A stretch of DNA of 64,000 bases from JAITWN01 sp964437335 (GTDB taxonomy: Bacteria > Pseudomonadota > Gammaproteobacteria > SZUA-140): positions 1 to 64,000 of the forward strand of contig CAYTGL010000002.1 in assembly GCA_964437335.1 (NCBI GenBank), in the 5' to 3' direction. Each line of letters begins with the position of its first letter. Position 1 is the first letter of the stretch. The notes under the pieces are model-generated. The model worked only from the letters and a program-made list of their open reading frames with translations, was not told where the DNA came from and ran no database searches. The position numbers and the translations under genes are program-made. Below, in pieces: positions 25,196 to 34,085 of this stretch.

Positions 25196-26431
25196 ATGGC
25201 GGAAAAACTGATCGAAATCGATTTCTCGAAGTCGCCCGAAGAGCATGACTCGCTTCACAACCGGTGGCATCCGGACATACCGATGTATGCCTGGGTCAAG
25301 CCCGGCGATGATTTCATACTGGAATGCATGGACTGGACCGGCGGCCAGATCGCCAACAGCAACTCCGCAGACGATGTCCGCGATGTCGACCTCTCCAAGG
25401 TGCACTATCTGAGCGGACCGATCGGCGTCGACGGCGTCGAGCCGGGTGACCTGCTGGTCGTCGACATCCTCGACGTCGGCACCCTCGATCAGTTCCAGTG
25501 GGGTTTCAACGGCATGTTCGCGCGGGAAAACGGCGGCGGCTTTCTTACCGAGCATTTCCCCGACGCGCGCAAATCGATCTGGGACTTCAAGGGCATCTAC
25601 ACATCGTCGCGCCACGTCCCCGGCGTGTCGTTCGCCGGCATCATGCATCCCGGTCTGATCGGCTGTCTGCCGTCGAAGGATCTGCTCGCCCAATGGAACA
25701 GGCGCGAGGCCGCGCTGATCGCGACCGACCCGCAGCGCATACCGCCGCTCGCGGCGCCGCCGTACGCCGAGACAGCGCATATGGGAAAAATGAGCGGCTC
25801 CGCGCTCAAGGGCGCCGCGGCGGAAGCCGCGCGTACCGTGCCTCCGCGTGAGCATGGCGGCAACTGCGACATCAAGGATCTGACGAAGGGCTCGCGCGTG
25901 TTCTTCCCGGTCTACGTCAAGGGCGGCGGCCTGTCGATGGGCGACCTTCATTTCTCGCAGGGCGACGGCGAGATCACGTTCTGCGGCGCGATCGAAATGG
26001 CGGGCTGGATCCATATCCGCGTCAATGTCATCAAAGACGGCATTGCGAAGTACGCGGTGAAGAATCCGATCTTCAAGCCAAGCCCACTAACACCGGAATA
26101 CAGGCAGCACCTGATCTTCGAGGGCATATCGGTCGACGAGTCCGGCAAGCAGCACTATCTCGACGCGCACGTGTCGTATCGACAGGCGTGCCTGAACGCG
26201 ATCGAATACCTGAAGAAATTCGGCTATAGCGGGGCCCAGGCCTACGCGATCCTCGGGACTGCGCCGGTGCAGGGTCATATCAGCGGTATCGTCGACATCC
26301 CAAACGTGTGCGCGACGCTGTTCCTGCCGACCGAGATCTTCGAATTCGACATCAACCCGTGCGCGGAAGGGCCGCGCAGGTTCATCAATAACAACGTCGA
26401 CATTCCGATCTCATATTGGGTGGACAAATAA
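25196..26431 (+). CDS. fmdA: Formamidase
   Basis: Hydrolyses formamide (and more slowly other short amides) to formate and ammonia in the cytoplasm. The 411-residue protein has the usual FmdA length and family segments: WHPDIP, GDDFILECMDWTGGQI, VHYLSGPIGVDGVEPGD, HPGLIGCLPS, REHGGNCDIKDLTKGSRVFFPV and GDGEITFCGAIEM. ATG 25196 follows a GGAG site; an ATG 15 nt upstream is possible but would place the site inside the reading frame. It is divergent from the urt transporter and followed by fmdB, so uptake and hydrolysis are probably co-induced from the facing sigma-54 promoters. Confidence 0.95.
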   Translation: MAEKLIEIDFSKSPEEHDSLHNRWHPDIPMYAWVKPGDDFILECMDWTGGQIANSNSADDVRDVDLSKVHYLSGPIGVDGVEPGDLLVVDILDVGTLDQFQWGFNGMFARENGGGFLTEHFPDARKSIWDFKGIYTSSRHVPGVSFAGIMHPGLIGCLPSKDLLAQWNRREAALIATDPQRIPPLAAPPYAETAHMGKMSGSALKGAAAEAARTVPPREHGGNCDIKDLTKGSRVFFPVYVKGGGLSMGDLHFSQGDGEITFCGAIEMAGWIHIRVNVIKDGIAKYAVKNPIFKPSPLTPEYRQHLIFEGISVDESGKQHYLDAHVSYRQACLNAIEYLKKFGYSGAQAYAILGTAPVQGHISGIVDIPNVCATLFLPTEIFEFDINPCAEGPRRFINNNVDIPISYWVDK

Positions 26432-26459
26432 ACCCGATCGCCGCCACGAGGAGACCACG

Positions 26460-26786
26460 ATGCCCATCTACGAATACTTATGCGAGCCATGTGAACAGGT
26501 TTTCTCGGAGTTGCGCCCGCTCAGCGAACATCAGGCCATGGCGCGCTGCCCGTCCTGCCGGACGCCCGCCGCGCGTATCCTCGCCTCGGCGCCGCGCCTG
26601 AATGTCATGCGCGCGTCGATCAGGCGCGCACACGAGACCAATGAGCGCAGCGCGCATGCGCCGCGCATCAGCAGCCGCGGCGGCCATGTCTGTGGCGCTG
26701 ATTGCGGTCATCACCGGAGCGGAGGCGATACATCGCCGCCCGCGAAACAGCAGGCCGGAAAGCGGCCCTGGATGCTCGGGCACTGA
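26460..26786 (+). CDS. fmdB: FmdB-type zinc-ribbon regulatory protein
   Basis: A 108-residue protein starting MPIYEYLCEPCEQVF with a CXXC...CXXC zinc ribbon (CEPC at 8-11, CPSC at 30-33), the FmdB family signature. In Methylophilus FmdB was proposed to regulate the amide operon. The C-terminal half is basic and carries an extra CGADCGHH cluster. It begins 28 nt after fmdA with a GAGGAG site and is surely cotranscribed. Confidence 0.88.
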   Translation: MPIYEYLCEPCEQVFSELRPLSEHQAMARCPSCRTPAARILASAPRLNVMRASIRRAHETNERSAHAPRISSRGGHVCGADCGHHRSGGDTSPPAKQQAGKRPWMLGH

Positions 26787-27002
26787 AGGAGACGTTGCCG
26801 GGGCCGCTCCGCCCCCTCCGGTCTGGCTCCGGTAACGGCCACCCTGCGATCCCCGCCTTCCCGGAAAAATCGCCCTAAATCGCTAAACTTAAGACCCTTT
26901 TTGTCCGAATACCTAGCCGGGGCGCGCATGGTCCGCGCCGTTTGTTAATCACCACCCGGCCACGGCGCCCGCAACGCCGGGGACCGGATTCGGACAGGGC
27001 GC

Positions 27003-28580
27003 ATGGGGATCACCGACCGGGCCTGGCATCAGCTGGCCTTCCTGAATTACTACCGGCTCGGCCTCGCCGCGCTGTTTGTTGCGCTGTGCATTACCGGCGA
27101 GCCGCCGGCGCCACTCGGCGAGCATCGGCCCGGACTGTTCACAGCCACGAGCATCGCCTATGTCATCGCCTGCGTCCTTGCCGTCGTCGCGCTCCGGGTC
27201 CGCCGACCGGCATTCCCGTTCCAGGTCTATTGCTTCATTTTCGTCGACATCATCGCGATCACGCTGCTGATGCATGCCAGTGGCGGCGTGCGCAGCGGGC
27301 TCGGCATGTTGCTGATCATCACCGTCACCGGCGGCAGCCTGCTGATGGAAGGGCGCACGGCGCGGCTGTTCGCGGCCCTCGCCACACTCGCGGTCCTGCT
27401 GGAACAGGGGTATGCCTGGTTCGATGTGACGCCCTCGGCGACGGGCTATACCCACGCCGGCCTGCTCGGCGCGAGCTTCTTCGCGACCGCGATCCTCGCC
27501 CATGGCCTCGCGCAGCGCCTGCGCGAGAGCGAGGCGCTCGCCGAAAGACGCGGCATCGATCTGGCGAACATGGCGCAATTGACCGAATACGTGATCCAGC
27601 GCATGCAGACCGGAATCGTCGTCGTCGATCGCGACTTCACGATTCGCCTGATCAATGCCTCGGCAAACCGGCTGCTGGAAGTTGCGCACGGCGCCGAAGG
27701 GCGCGCCATCGGCCAGGTCTCCGGAGATCTCGGCAAGCAGTTACAGGACTGGTGGAACGGTGTCATCCCGGAACCCGGTATCCTTCGCGCCTCGAATACC
27801 GGACCGGAATTGCTGCCGCGTTTCGCGCGCCTCGGCACCGACCGCAATGCGGGCACCCTGATTTTCCTCGAAGACACTGCGGCGATGGCGCAGCAGGCGC
27901 AGCAACTGAAACTCGCCTCGCTCGGCCGCCTCACCGCCGGCATCGCGCACGAGGTACGCAATCCGCTCGGCGCCATCAGCCATGCCAGCCAATTGCTCGC
28001 CGAATCGCCGCATCTCGATACCGGCGACTTCCGCCTGACCGAGATCATCAAGCAACATTCGGAGCGGGTCAACGGCATCATCGAGAACATCATGCAATTG
28101 AGCCGCGGCCAACGCTCGCGGCCCGAGACGCTGACGCTGAAGCCCTGGCTGGATCACTTCATCGACGACTTCCTCAGCAACGAAGCCCCCGGAGAATGCA
28201 CGATCCGTCTCGAAGTCGAGCCCGCCGGCCTGCAGATACAGATGGATCCGGGCCAGTTGCGCCAGATCCTGTGGAACCTGTGCCAGAACGGTGTCAGGCA
28301 CGGCGGCCCGCAGCTTTATCTGAAGGCCGGCATCAGCACCGACTCCGGCGCACCCTATCTCGATGTCATCGACAACGGACCCGGCATCGATGAAGACAAC
28401 GCGCAGCAGATCTTCGAGCCGTTTTTCACGACCTCGCCGAACGGCACCGGGATGGGACTGTATATCTCCCGCGAGTTGTGCATGGGCAACCAGGCGAGAT
28501 TGAACTACCTCGGAGATCAGGGCGGTGGCAGCCGCTTCCGCATCAACTTCGCCGACCCCAGAAGAAGACAGGTGGCCTGA
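27003..28580 (+). CDS. pilS: Type IV pilus sensor histidine kinase PilS
   Basis: Inner-membrane kinase that phosphorylates PilR and, in Pseudomonas, monitors pilin levels in the membrane. The 525-residue protein has six hydrophobic segments in residues 15-185, a PAS domain (about 200-300; NMAQLTEYVIQRMQTGIVVV), the phospho-acceptor H316 in IAHEVRNPLGAISH, and a HATPase domain with DNGPGID and GTGMGLYISREL. It is followed after one base by pilR. Separation of pilSR from pilA by the toxin-antitoxin island (30.0-34.3 kb) suggests that island entered between them. Confidence 0.95.
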   Translation: MGITDRAWHQLAFLNYYRLGLAALFVALCITGEPPAPLGEHRPGLFTATSIAYVIACVLAVVALRVRRPAFPFQVYCFIFVDIIAITLLMHASGGVRSGLGMLLIITVTGGSLLMEGRTARLFAALATLAVLLEQGYAWFDVTPSATGYTHAGLLGASFFATAILAHGLAQRLRESEALAERRGIDLANMAQLTEYVIQRMQTGIVVVDRDFTIRLINASANRLLEVAHGAEGRAIGQVSGDLGKQLQDWWNGVIPEPGILRASNTGPELLPRFARLGTDRNAGTLIFLEDTAAMAQQAQQLKLASLGRLTAGIAHEVRNPLGAISHASQLLAESPHLDTGDFRLTEIIKQHSERVNGIIENIMQLSRGQRSRPETLTLKPWLDHFIDDFLSNEAPGECTIRLEVEPAGLQIQMDPGQLRQILWNLCQNGVRHGGPQLYLKAGISTDSGAPYLDVIDNGPGIDEDNAQQIFEPFFTTSPNGTGMGLYISRELCMGNQARLNYLGDQGGGSRFRINFADPRRRQVA

Positions 28581-28581
28581 C

Positions 28582-29928
<1,347 letters not shown>

Positions 29929-30029
29929 ATACGCTTATGCCGCGAGCCGCCTGACCTTCAGCTTCTTGCGAAGCTGTTCCGCGTGCCACAGATCATAGGA
30001 CGCCTGATCATCCATAAGCCATATCACGT

Positions 30030-30332
30030 CTACCGCGTCCTCTTGATCGACTTATCAGCCGTAACATCACTCAAACGACCAGAGACATACTTGTGCAGCA
30101 CGCTGGAAATAAGCGTCTGGTAAGGAATGCCTTCCTCGAGGGCGCGCCTCCGAATAGCGTCCAGATCCTGGCCGGAAATTCTGATGTTGACCCGCTTGTC
30201 TTTCTTGACGGAATACTCGGCGGCACGCTCGATAAGCTTCTTGCGGGCAGGAGTCAGTACGGATTTGAACTCGCCAGCCTCATAGGCCGCCAATAACTCC
30301 TTCTCGGACCTATCCAGCTTGATTTTTTTCAC
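30030..30332 (-). CDS. CopG-type antitoxin of a BrnTA-like module
   Basis: A 100-residue protein with a ribbon-helix-helix domain in the C-terminal half (RVNIRISGQDLDAIRRRALE, YQTLISSVLHKYVSGRL), as in antitoxins paired with DUF497/BrnT toxins. It starts with GTG at 30332, overlapping the toxin stop in the GTGA arrangement, so translation was coupled to the toxin. The toxin gene upstream is now split by an insertion sequence, so the antitoxin may be an orphan, expressed only by readthrough from the element. Confidence 0.82.
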   Translation of the reverse strand: MKKIKLDRSEKELLAAYEAGEFKSVLTPARKKLIERAAEYSVKKDKRVNIRISGQDLDAIRRRALEEGIPYQTLISSVLHKYVSGRLSDVTADKSIKRTR

Positions 30333-30399
30333 GCTTCATCTCCCAGGTAATGTTTGGTGGCCTTACGACTGGGAATCACGGTTATAAGGAAAATGGGAT

Positions 30400-30519
30400 T
30401 TAATCATTTGACTCCACGACCTGAGATTTCCGCCGCTTCGCCCGCCGCGCCCGCTTTTTCGCGGCGGCTGACTTCGGGCGCGGCGTGTGCGCGAAAACCG
30501 CGTCGGTCATGCGATCCAT
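30400..30519 (-). CDS. Small basic ORF downstream of the IS1595 transposase
   Basis: A 39-residue ORF (MDRMTDAVFAHTPRPKSAAA then KKRARRAKRRKSQ...) that lies 27 nt after the transposase stop and ends within the terminal repeat. The C-terminal half is extremely basic (KKRARRAKRRK), as expected of a nucleic-acid-binding peptide. No ribosome-binding site stands out. It may be a passenger gene or just an open frame; I do not recognise it. Confidence 0.4.
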   Translation of the reverse strand: MDRMTDAVFAHTPRPKSAAAKKRARRAKRRKSQVVESND

Positions 30520-30545
30520 TGCTGCGGGCGGTCTCTTGCGCGCGC

Positions 30546-31475
30546 TCAATGGACCAGATCCTTGTACGTGAGGCGCTTGCCGATAGTGGAGTCGATGAGG
30601 CTGTCCAGTCTCGCCAGCGTGTGCCGCTTGCAGTTGCCCTCATTGAGCCGGAACGCGAACTCGTCAACGTAGCGGGCCAGATGCTTGCGGCTGGTGTGAT
30701 GATAGACGCCAGTGATGCCGCGCTTGAGCACGGCGAACACGGACTCGATGCCGTTCGTCGTGACGTTACCGCGCGCGTATTCACCGGCGGAGTGATTGAT
30801 AGTCTCGTGCCGGAAAAACAGCCCGTCGAGATCACCGTAGGCCGCGGCCTCGTCGGTGTGCAGCGTCGATCCGATCGCGATGTTGGCGTGGATCGCGCGA
30901 TGCAGTGTGTCCATGTCCACGCTTGCGATCGGCGCGGCAACAGTGCGCCCGCCGCGCTCGCGCATGCCGAGGACCGCCGTCTTGCCGACTGCGCCGCGAC
31001 CGGCCTTGAGTTTTTTGCGCTCGTGTTTGTTCGCCTCTTTTCCGCCGACATACGTCTCGTCGACTTCCACCACCCCGCCAAGTTTGGCGATCTCCGATCC
31101 GCACGCCTCGCGCAGGCGATGCAGGATGAACCATGCGGTGCGTTGCGTCACTCCGATCTGCTTGCTGAGTTGCAGGCTGCTGATGCCCTTGCGCGCGGTC
31201 ACGAGCAGGTACATCGAGTAGCACCACGCGCGCAGCGAGACATGACTGCGCTCGAATATCGTGCCGGTGCGGACAGTGAATTCGCCGCACCCCTCGCCAC
31301 ACCGATAGTACCCGATGCGCTTGCCTCCGCGCGTCGTGATGCGCTCGGCGGTCCCGCACGTCGGGCAGCAGACGCCGGTCGGCCATCGTCGGCGCTCAAG
31401 ATACTGACGCGCCGCGGCCTCATCGGGAAACATCGACATCAACTGGAACGTGCTGATCGTTACCTTGTGTCGCAT
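30546..31475 (-). CDS. IS1595-family (ISXO2-like) transposase
   Basis: A 309-residue transposase. An N-terminal zinc ribbon (CCPTCGTAE, CGEGCGEF) is followed by a helix-turn-helix-like segment (LSKQIGVTQRTAWFILHRLR) and the ISXO2-like DDE-type catalytic domain: VDETYVGGKE, LHTDEAAAY and the final NGIESVFAVLKRGITGVYHH block. Length and motif order match intact family members, and no frameshift is visible. It begins 3 nt after the stop of an upstream passenger ORF, so the two are translationally linked. Confidence 0.93.
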   Translation of the reverse strand: MRHKVTISTFQLMSMFPDEAAARQYLERRRWPTGVCCPTCGTAERITTRGGKRIGYYRCGEGCGEFTVRTGTIFERSHVSLRAWCYSMYLLVTARKGISSLQLSKQIGVTQRTAWFILHRLREACGSEIAKLGGVVEVDETYVGGKEANKHERKKLKAGRGAVGKTAVLGMRERGGRTVAAPIASVDMDTLHRAIHANIAIGSTLHTDEAAAYGDLDGLFFRHETINHSAGEYARGNVTTNGIESVFAVLKRGITGVYHHTSRKHLARYVDEFAFRLNEGNCKRHTLARLDSLIDSTIGKRLTYKDLVH

Positions 31476-31478
31476 GGC

Positions 31479-31754
31479 TCAGCTGACCCACGCGTGTACG
31501 CGCCAGGCCATCTCGTCAGAGCGGTCGTCCGATCCATCGGACGGCTCTACCGGGTATCCCCAGATCTCGATGACATCGCCATTGAGCACATAATCGTGTG
31601 CCTCATCATCGATGTCGGCCATGAGGCTGTCGATCCGATGGAGGATGCGCCTGGCCGCATCCATGTCTGTGACCATGATGGTGACGATCTCGTCATGGGA
31701 GCGGCTGCGCTCGATGGCGGCGGCTACGTCGGTGTCGCGGGTGGTGTGGCTCAT
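31479..31754 (-). CDS. Acidic passenger ORF of the IS1595 element
   Basis: A 91-residue acidic protein (MSHTTRDTDVAAAIERSRSH at the start, HAWVS at the end) with a good GGAGAG site before ATG 31754. It lies inside the element, upstream of and almost touching the transposase gene. No signal peptide, membrane segment or known domain is visible. Passenger genes are documented in IS1595-family elements; the function of this one is unknown. Confidence 0.6.
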   Translation of the reverse strand: MSHTTRDTDVAAAIERSRSHDEIVTIMVTDMDAARRILHRIDSLMADIDDEAHDYVLNGDVIEIWGYPVEPSDGSDDRSDEMAWRVHAWVS

Positions 31755-32272
31755 GATCTCTCTCCTGTTCGTGCCCCTCTCCCGGGCCGGGATGGCCGAT
31801 ACGTCATCGACCATGACTGTAGATTACTCCACCAGACAGGTGGAGTCAAGTGTTTTTTCGTGAGGCCGATCACATCTCGGCCGGCCCGTCGAGGGCCGGT
31901 GGAGTGAACGGTGTAATTCCCAGGAAAATCACGTCCTCTGTCTCCATATACGGAACGAGATGCGCATACCCATCGACCGCCACCACAAACACGCGTTGAC
32001 CGGGATATTTCCGTTCATTCGGGTGCTCTATATCATCGAGTAGTCCATCTTCATGGAGGGAGAAGATCACATCCTCGAACGAGACGCCACGCTCCTCAAT
32101 AAGCCGCTGATTTTTATCAGGACTCCAGGCAAAAGGCTTTGTATATCGAGATCTTATCACAATGTGTGCCTTCTGGCATCATATGCACGGGAGATAAATC
32201 ATCACTCGACCGACGCCGATGCCGCAGAATCGCCGGGTTCCGCTTCATCCTGCCCGGCTCCAATCAACCCGG

Positions 32273-32295
32273 CCATCCGCTTCCGTCCGATAATT
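32273..32295 (+). repeat. 23-bp direct repeat, copy 1
   Basis: CCATCCGCTTCCGTCCGATA followed by ATT is identical at 33127-33149, 854 bp away. The neighbouring bases are also related (both are preceded by CC/AATCAACC- or ATCGAACC-like sequence). It lies in spacers flanking the DUF2442/DUF4160 pair, suggesting the modules were duplicated or exchanged through shared flanks. Confidence 0.85.
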
Positions 32296-32318
32296 GCCGA
32301 CTAATGCCTTGACCCCGA

Positions 32319-32374
32319 CCGGCGCAAACCACCGAGGGATTTTTTCAGGACTGAAACGGGAGCGGATCAAACGA
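32319..32374 (+). repeat. 56-bp direct repeat, copy 1 (copy 2 at 33625-33680)
   Basis: Begins CCGGCGCAAACCACCGAGGG and ends GAGCGGATCAAACGA; the copy at 33625-33680 has the same length with three substitutions. The copies bracket a 1.25-kb segment holding the DUF4160/DUF2442 pair and the higBA-like remnants. Copy 2 directly abuts the truncated end of the HigB-like toxin fragment, so it probably marks a recombination boundary. Confidence 0.88.
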
Positions 32375-32512
32375 GAAAGGCCGAACCCCCATTCGGAAGT
32401 CCGGCCTTATCCTCGGGAATATACCCCAAGAGGGAAAATTCAAGGAGCGTCGCCTGCCCTCAGAGGAAACCGCCTAGGATGCCTGATCAGCGCGGCAGTT
32501 ACTCGCCTCAGA

Positions 32513-32785
32513 TCAGGCGCGCTGCAATGCGTCTCTTGAACCTGATCGTTCGCATTTCTCGTACAGGGTTTCCGGAGCAATATCCGCACCGTTTGGCCAT
32601 GCGATCGTTCCGCCCTCTATCCGCGCCTTACGGAATATCTCCTGATCCCTGAGTTCCTCGAATATGGGGCCATGACCCAGAAACTCGGCGAAGTCGACAG
32701 TTGCGTGCAATCCGTCATCGAACTCCACCAGGTAGGAATACCCACCCTTGTACTCAATCTTCTTCACTTCATTAAGGTTCCACAT
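32513..32785 (-). CDS. DUF2442 domain protein, putative antitoxin-like partner of DUF4160
   Basis: A 90-residue protein from ATG 32785, which has GAGGTG upstream. It shows the DUF2442 pattern: NEVKKIEYKGGYSYLVEFDD near the start, then VDFAEFLGHGPIFEELRD and GTIAWPNGADIAPETLYE. DUF2442 and DUF4160 genes commonly occur as adjacent pairs regarded as candidate toxin-antitoxin modules. The start lies 8 nt after the intact-frame stop of the DUF4160 gene. DUF2442 itself appears unbroken. Molecular function is unknown. Confidence 0.82.
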   Translation of the reverse strand: MWNLNEVKKIEYKGGYSYLVEFDDGLHATVDFAEFLGHGPIFEELRDQEIFRKARIEGGTIAWPNGADIAPETLYEKCERSGSRDALQRA

Positions 32786-32793
32786 TGCACACC

Positions 32794-33053
32794 TCACGGC
32801 AGCGGATCGATCCTCTTCAATGGTATTCCAGACTGCGCCAAGTCCCAATCCTTCTGAAGTTCATCAGACCGGAGACTGTCCATTCTCGCACAAGTTTTAC
32901 TGCAATTTTTGACGAAATTCTGCCTCTCAGGATGTTTCCATTGAAATCGAAGAGCGCCTTTTCTCCTTGATACTCCACATGCACGTGCGGCGGATTGTGA
33001 TCTTCAAAGTACATCCTGATGATGATTCCAAAGAAACGGCTAATCTCCGGCAT
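32794..33053 (-). pseudogene. Frameshifted DUF4160 gene
   Basis: The start (MPEISRFFGIIIRMYFEDHN, PPHVHVEYQGEKALFD) is classic DUF4160. After VKLVREW the frame degenerates, but a second frame offset by -1 supplies the expected family ending (SLRSDELQKDWDLAQSGIPL, KRIDPLP, stop at 32794). A single-base loss near 32885 explains this. The native ending would lie 8 nt before the DUF2442 start. Either the gene is inactivated or the base is a sequencing error. Confidence 0.8.
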
Positions 33054-33238
33054 TCTTTCGTTCCTTTGGTTAATTTTAAGGAAACTGAAGACACTGCCCG
33101 ATCCTGCCCCATACCCATCGAACCATCCATCCGCTTCCGTCCGATAATTCCCGGCTGGCTACCTCCGATCGCTTCCAGTGAAACAATCGGGGGCAGGCCA
33201 GGCGGTCAAATCAAGCAAATGGTTCCGCCCCCATTTAA

Positions 33239-33543
33239 CTACCGCTTTCCGGACCCGGAGCTCCGAACCAACCTGACTTGAAGTTCGCAACCGACAGCTT
33301 CTGCATACCGTTTGAGCGTATGGATAGAGGGAGAGTGTTTTCCACTGCTCAAGGCAGATTCCAGCCGGGTAATGGCTGGGCCTGAGTACCCATGCGCGCC
33401 GCTACATCGGCCTGGCTTAAACCCGCCCGGGTACGGGCTCCCAGCATCTGCCGCAAAAGTTCAAACTCCGGTCCGAGCGCTTCGTACTCCGCCCTCACTC
33501 CGGGCCGGCGCAGCGCCGCTTTCTTGAGATCAGTGTGTTTCAT
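33239..33543 (-). pseudogene. Frameshifted HigA-like (XRE) antitoxin
   Basis: From ATG 33543 the sequence MKHTDLKKAALRRPGVRAEY...LLRQMLGARTRAGLSQADV is a typical XRE antitoxin start. The frame then runs out after AARMGTQA, while the -1 frame continues the helix-turn-helix correctly (PAITRLESALSSGKHSPSIH, TLKRYAEAVGCELQVRLVRS) to a stop at 33239. One lost base near 33390 accounts for it. Its start overlaps the stop of a HigB-like toxin remnant (ATGA). Confidence 0.8.
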
Positions 33544-33624
33544 TGCTTCTTTATCTTCGCCAGCCGTTCTCTGGCCAGTCTTGATTCTTTGGGCGGCGTC
33601 CTCTCCGACTTGCTTTGGTGTGGG
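33540..33624 (-). pseudogene. C-terminal remnant of a HigB-like toxin
   Basis: The last 28 codons read PHQSKSERTPPKESRLARER then LAKIKKQ and stop, the usual tail of Gp49/HigB-like toxins (a KK.(Q/E)KTP...IALAR.R pattern). The sequence upstream is replaced by the 56-bp repeat at 33625, so only this tail is left. The stop overlaps the antitoxin ATG as in intact higBA loci. Confidence 0.65.
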
Positions 33625-33683
33625 CCGGCGCAAACCACCGAGGGACTTTTTCAGGACTAATACGGGAGCGGATCAAACGAATC

Positions 33684-34085
33684 TCAGGCGCGTCGTTTCC
33701 CCGATAGTCTTGCACCGACCTGCCGGAAACCACCAGATACAGCGTCACGTCGCCCCAAACTCTCCGAAAGAATCGACGACACCAGGGCGTTCATGCTTAC
33801 GCCTTCATATTTGGCCCGCGCGACCAATCGAGCATGGATGCCGCGAGGCACGCGCACTATGAACTTTCCGCTCGCGGAATCGTTCGGGGCCGGCAACTCC
33901 CGTCCCGACGCTTGCGCCGCCTCTATCCATGCGAAGAGCGCATCCTTGCCGTTTTCCATCGCCTCTTCCGGCGTTTCACCGTCGGACATGCACCCGGGCA
34001 GATCCGGAAACGTAATCAGCCATCCCCCGCCTTCCTCATCTGAAAGCGGACGCATCTCGAATGGAAAATCGAATTTCCTGGTCAT
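33684..34085 (-). CDS. hicB: HicB-family antitoxin
   Basis: A 133-residue antitoxin. The N-terminal degenerate RNase H fold has GGGWLITFPDLPGCMSDGETPEEAMENGKDAL, abbreviated here by its key pieces (ITFPDLPGC, GET.EEA). A ribbon-helix-helix DNA-binding segment follows (GKFIVRVPRGIHARLVARAK, VSMNALVSSILSESLG). It overlaps hicA by four bases (ATGA), toxin first, the standard hicAB order. This is the only toxin-antitoxin pair in the island that appears intact. Confidence 0.9.
   Translation of the reverse strand: MTRKFDFPFEMRPLSDEEGGGWLITFPDLPGCMSDGETPEEAMENGKDALFAWIEAAQASGRELPAPNDSASGKFIVRVPRGIHARLVARAKYEGVSMNALVSSILSESLGRRDAVSGGFRQVGARLSGKRRA

Larger units (their letters stand above)
30395..31921 (-). 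mobile_element. Complete IS1595-family insertion sequence (ISXO2-like transposase)
   Basis: Ends were set by the 8-bp direct repeat AGGAAAAT at 30387-30394 and 31922-31929, the duplication length known for IS1595 elements. The two termini read GGGATTTAATCATTTGACTC and, inverted, GGGAATTACACCGTTCACTC, an imperfect inverted repeat that continues into CCAC on both sides. The 1,527-bp element carries the transposase and two extra ORFs on the same strand. It is inserted in a BrnT-like toxin gene. Intact ends and duplication suggest a fairly recent insertion. Confidence 0.9.
30329..32160 (-). pseudogene. BrnT-like (DUF497) toxin gene interrupted by an IS1595-family element
   Basis: The 5' part (32160 to 31922) encodes MIRSRYTKPFAWSPDKNQRL...YMETEDVIFL and the 3' part (30394 to 30329) encodes IFLITVIPSRKATKHYLGDE then A and stop. 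Removing the 1,527-bp element and one copy of the 8-bp duplication AGGAAAAT joins the two in frame into a 98-residue protein with complete DUF497 features (FAWSPDKN, RGVSFEDVIF, YPGQRVFVV, PSRKATKHYL). As it stands, the frame from the 5' part reads 16 residues into the element end and stops, losing the conserved C-terminus, so the toxin RNase is very probably inactive. Confidence 0.88.
32161..32512. other. Gene-free spacer with repeated segments
   Basis: No coding region is recognisable. The spacer holds the first copies of two direct repeats (32273-32295 and 32319-32374; second copies at 33127-33149 and 33625-33680). It also has a long hairpin-prone stretch around 32377-32408, where AAGGCCG pairs with CGGCCTT and CCGAA with TTCGG. 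Confidence 0.6.

Noticed and set aside
29935..30015. Short minus-strand ORF (26 codons, MDDQASYDLWHAEQLRKKLK to LAA)
   Set aside because: The peptide looks protein-like and the frame stays open upstream into the antitoxin gene, so it may be the tail of another lost module, but no family or start signal could be assigned.
32273..33680. CRISPR array
   Set aside because: The repeats are two unrelated pairs with large unequal spacing, not a regular array. No cas genes occur in the window.
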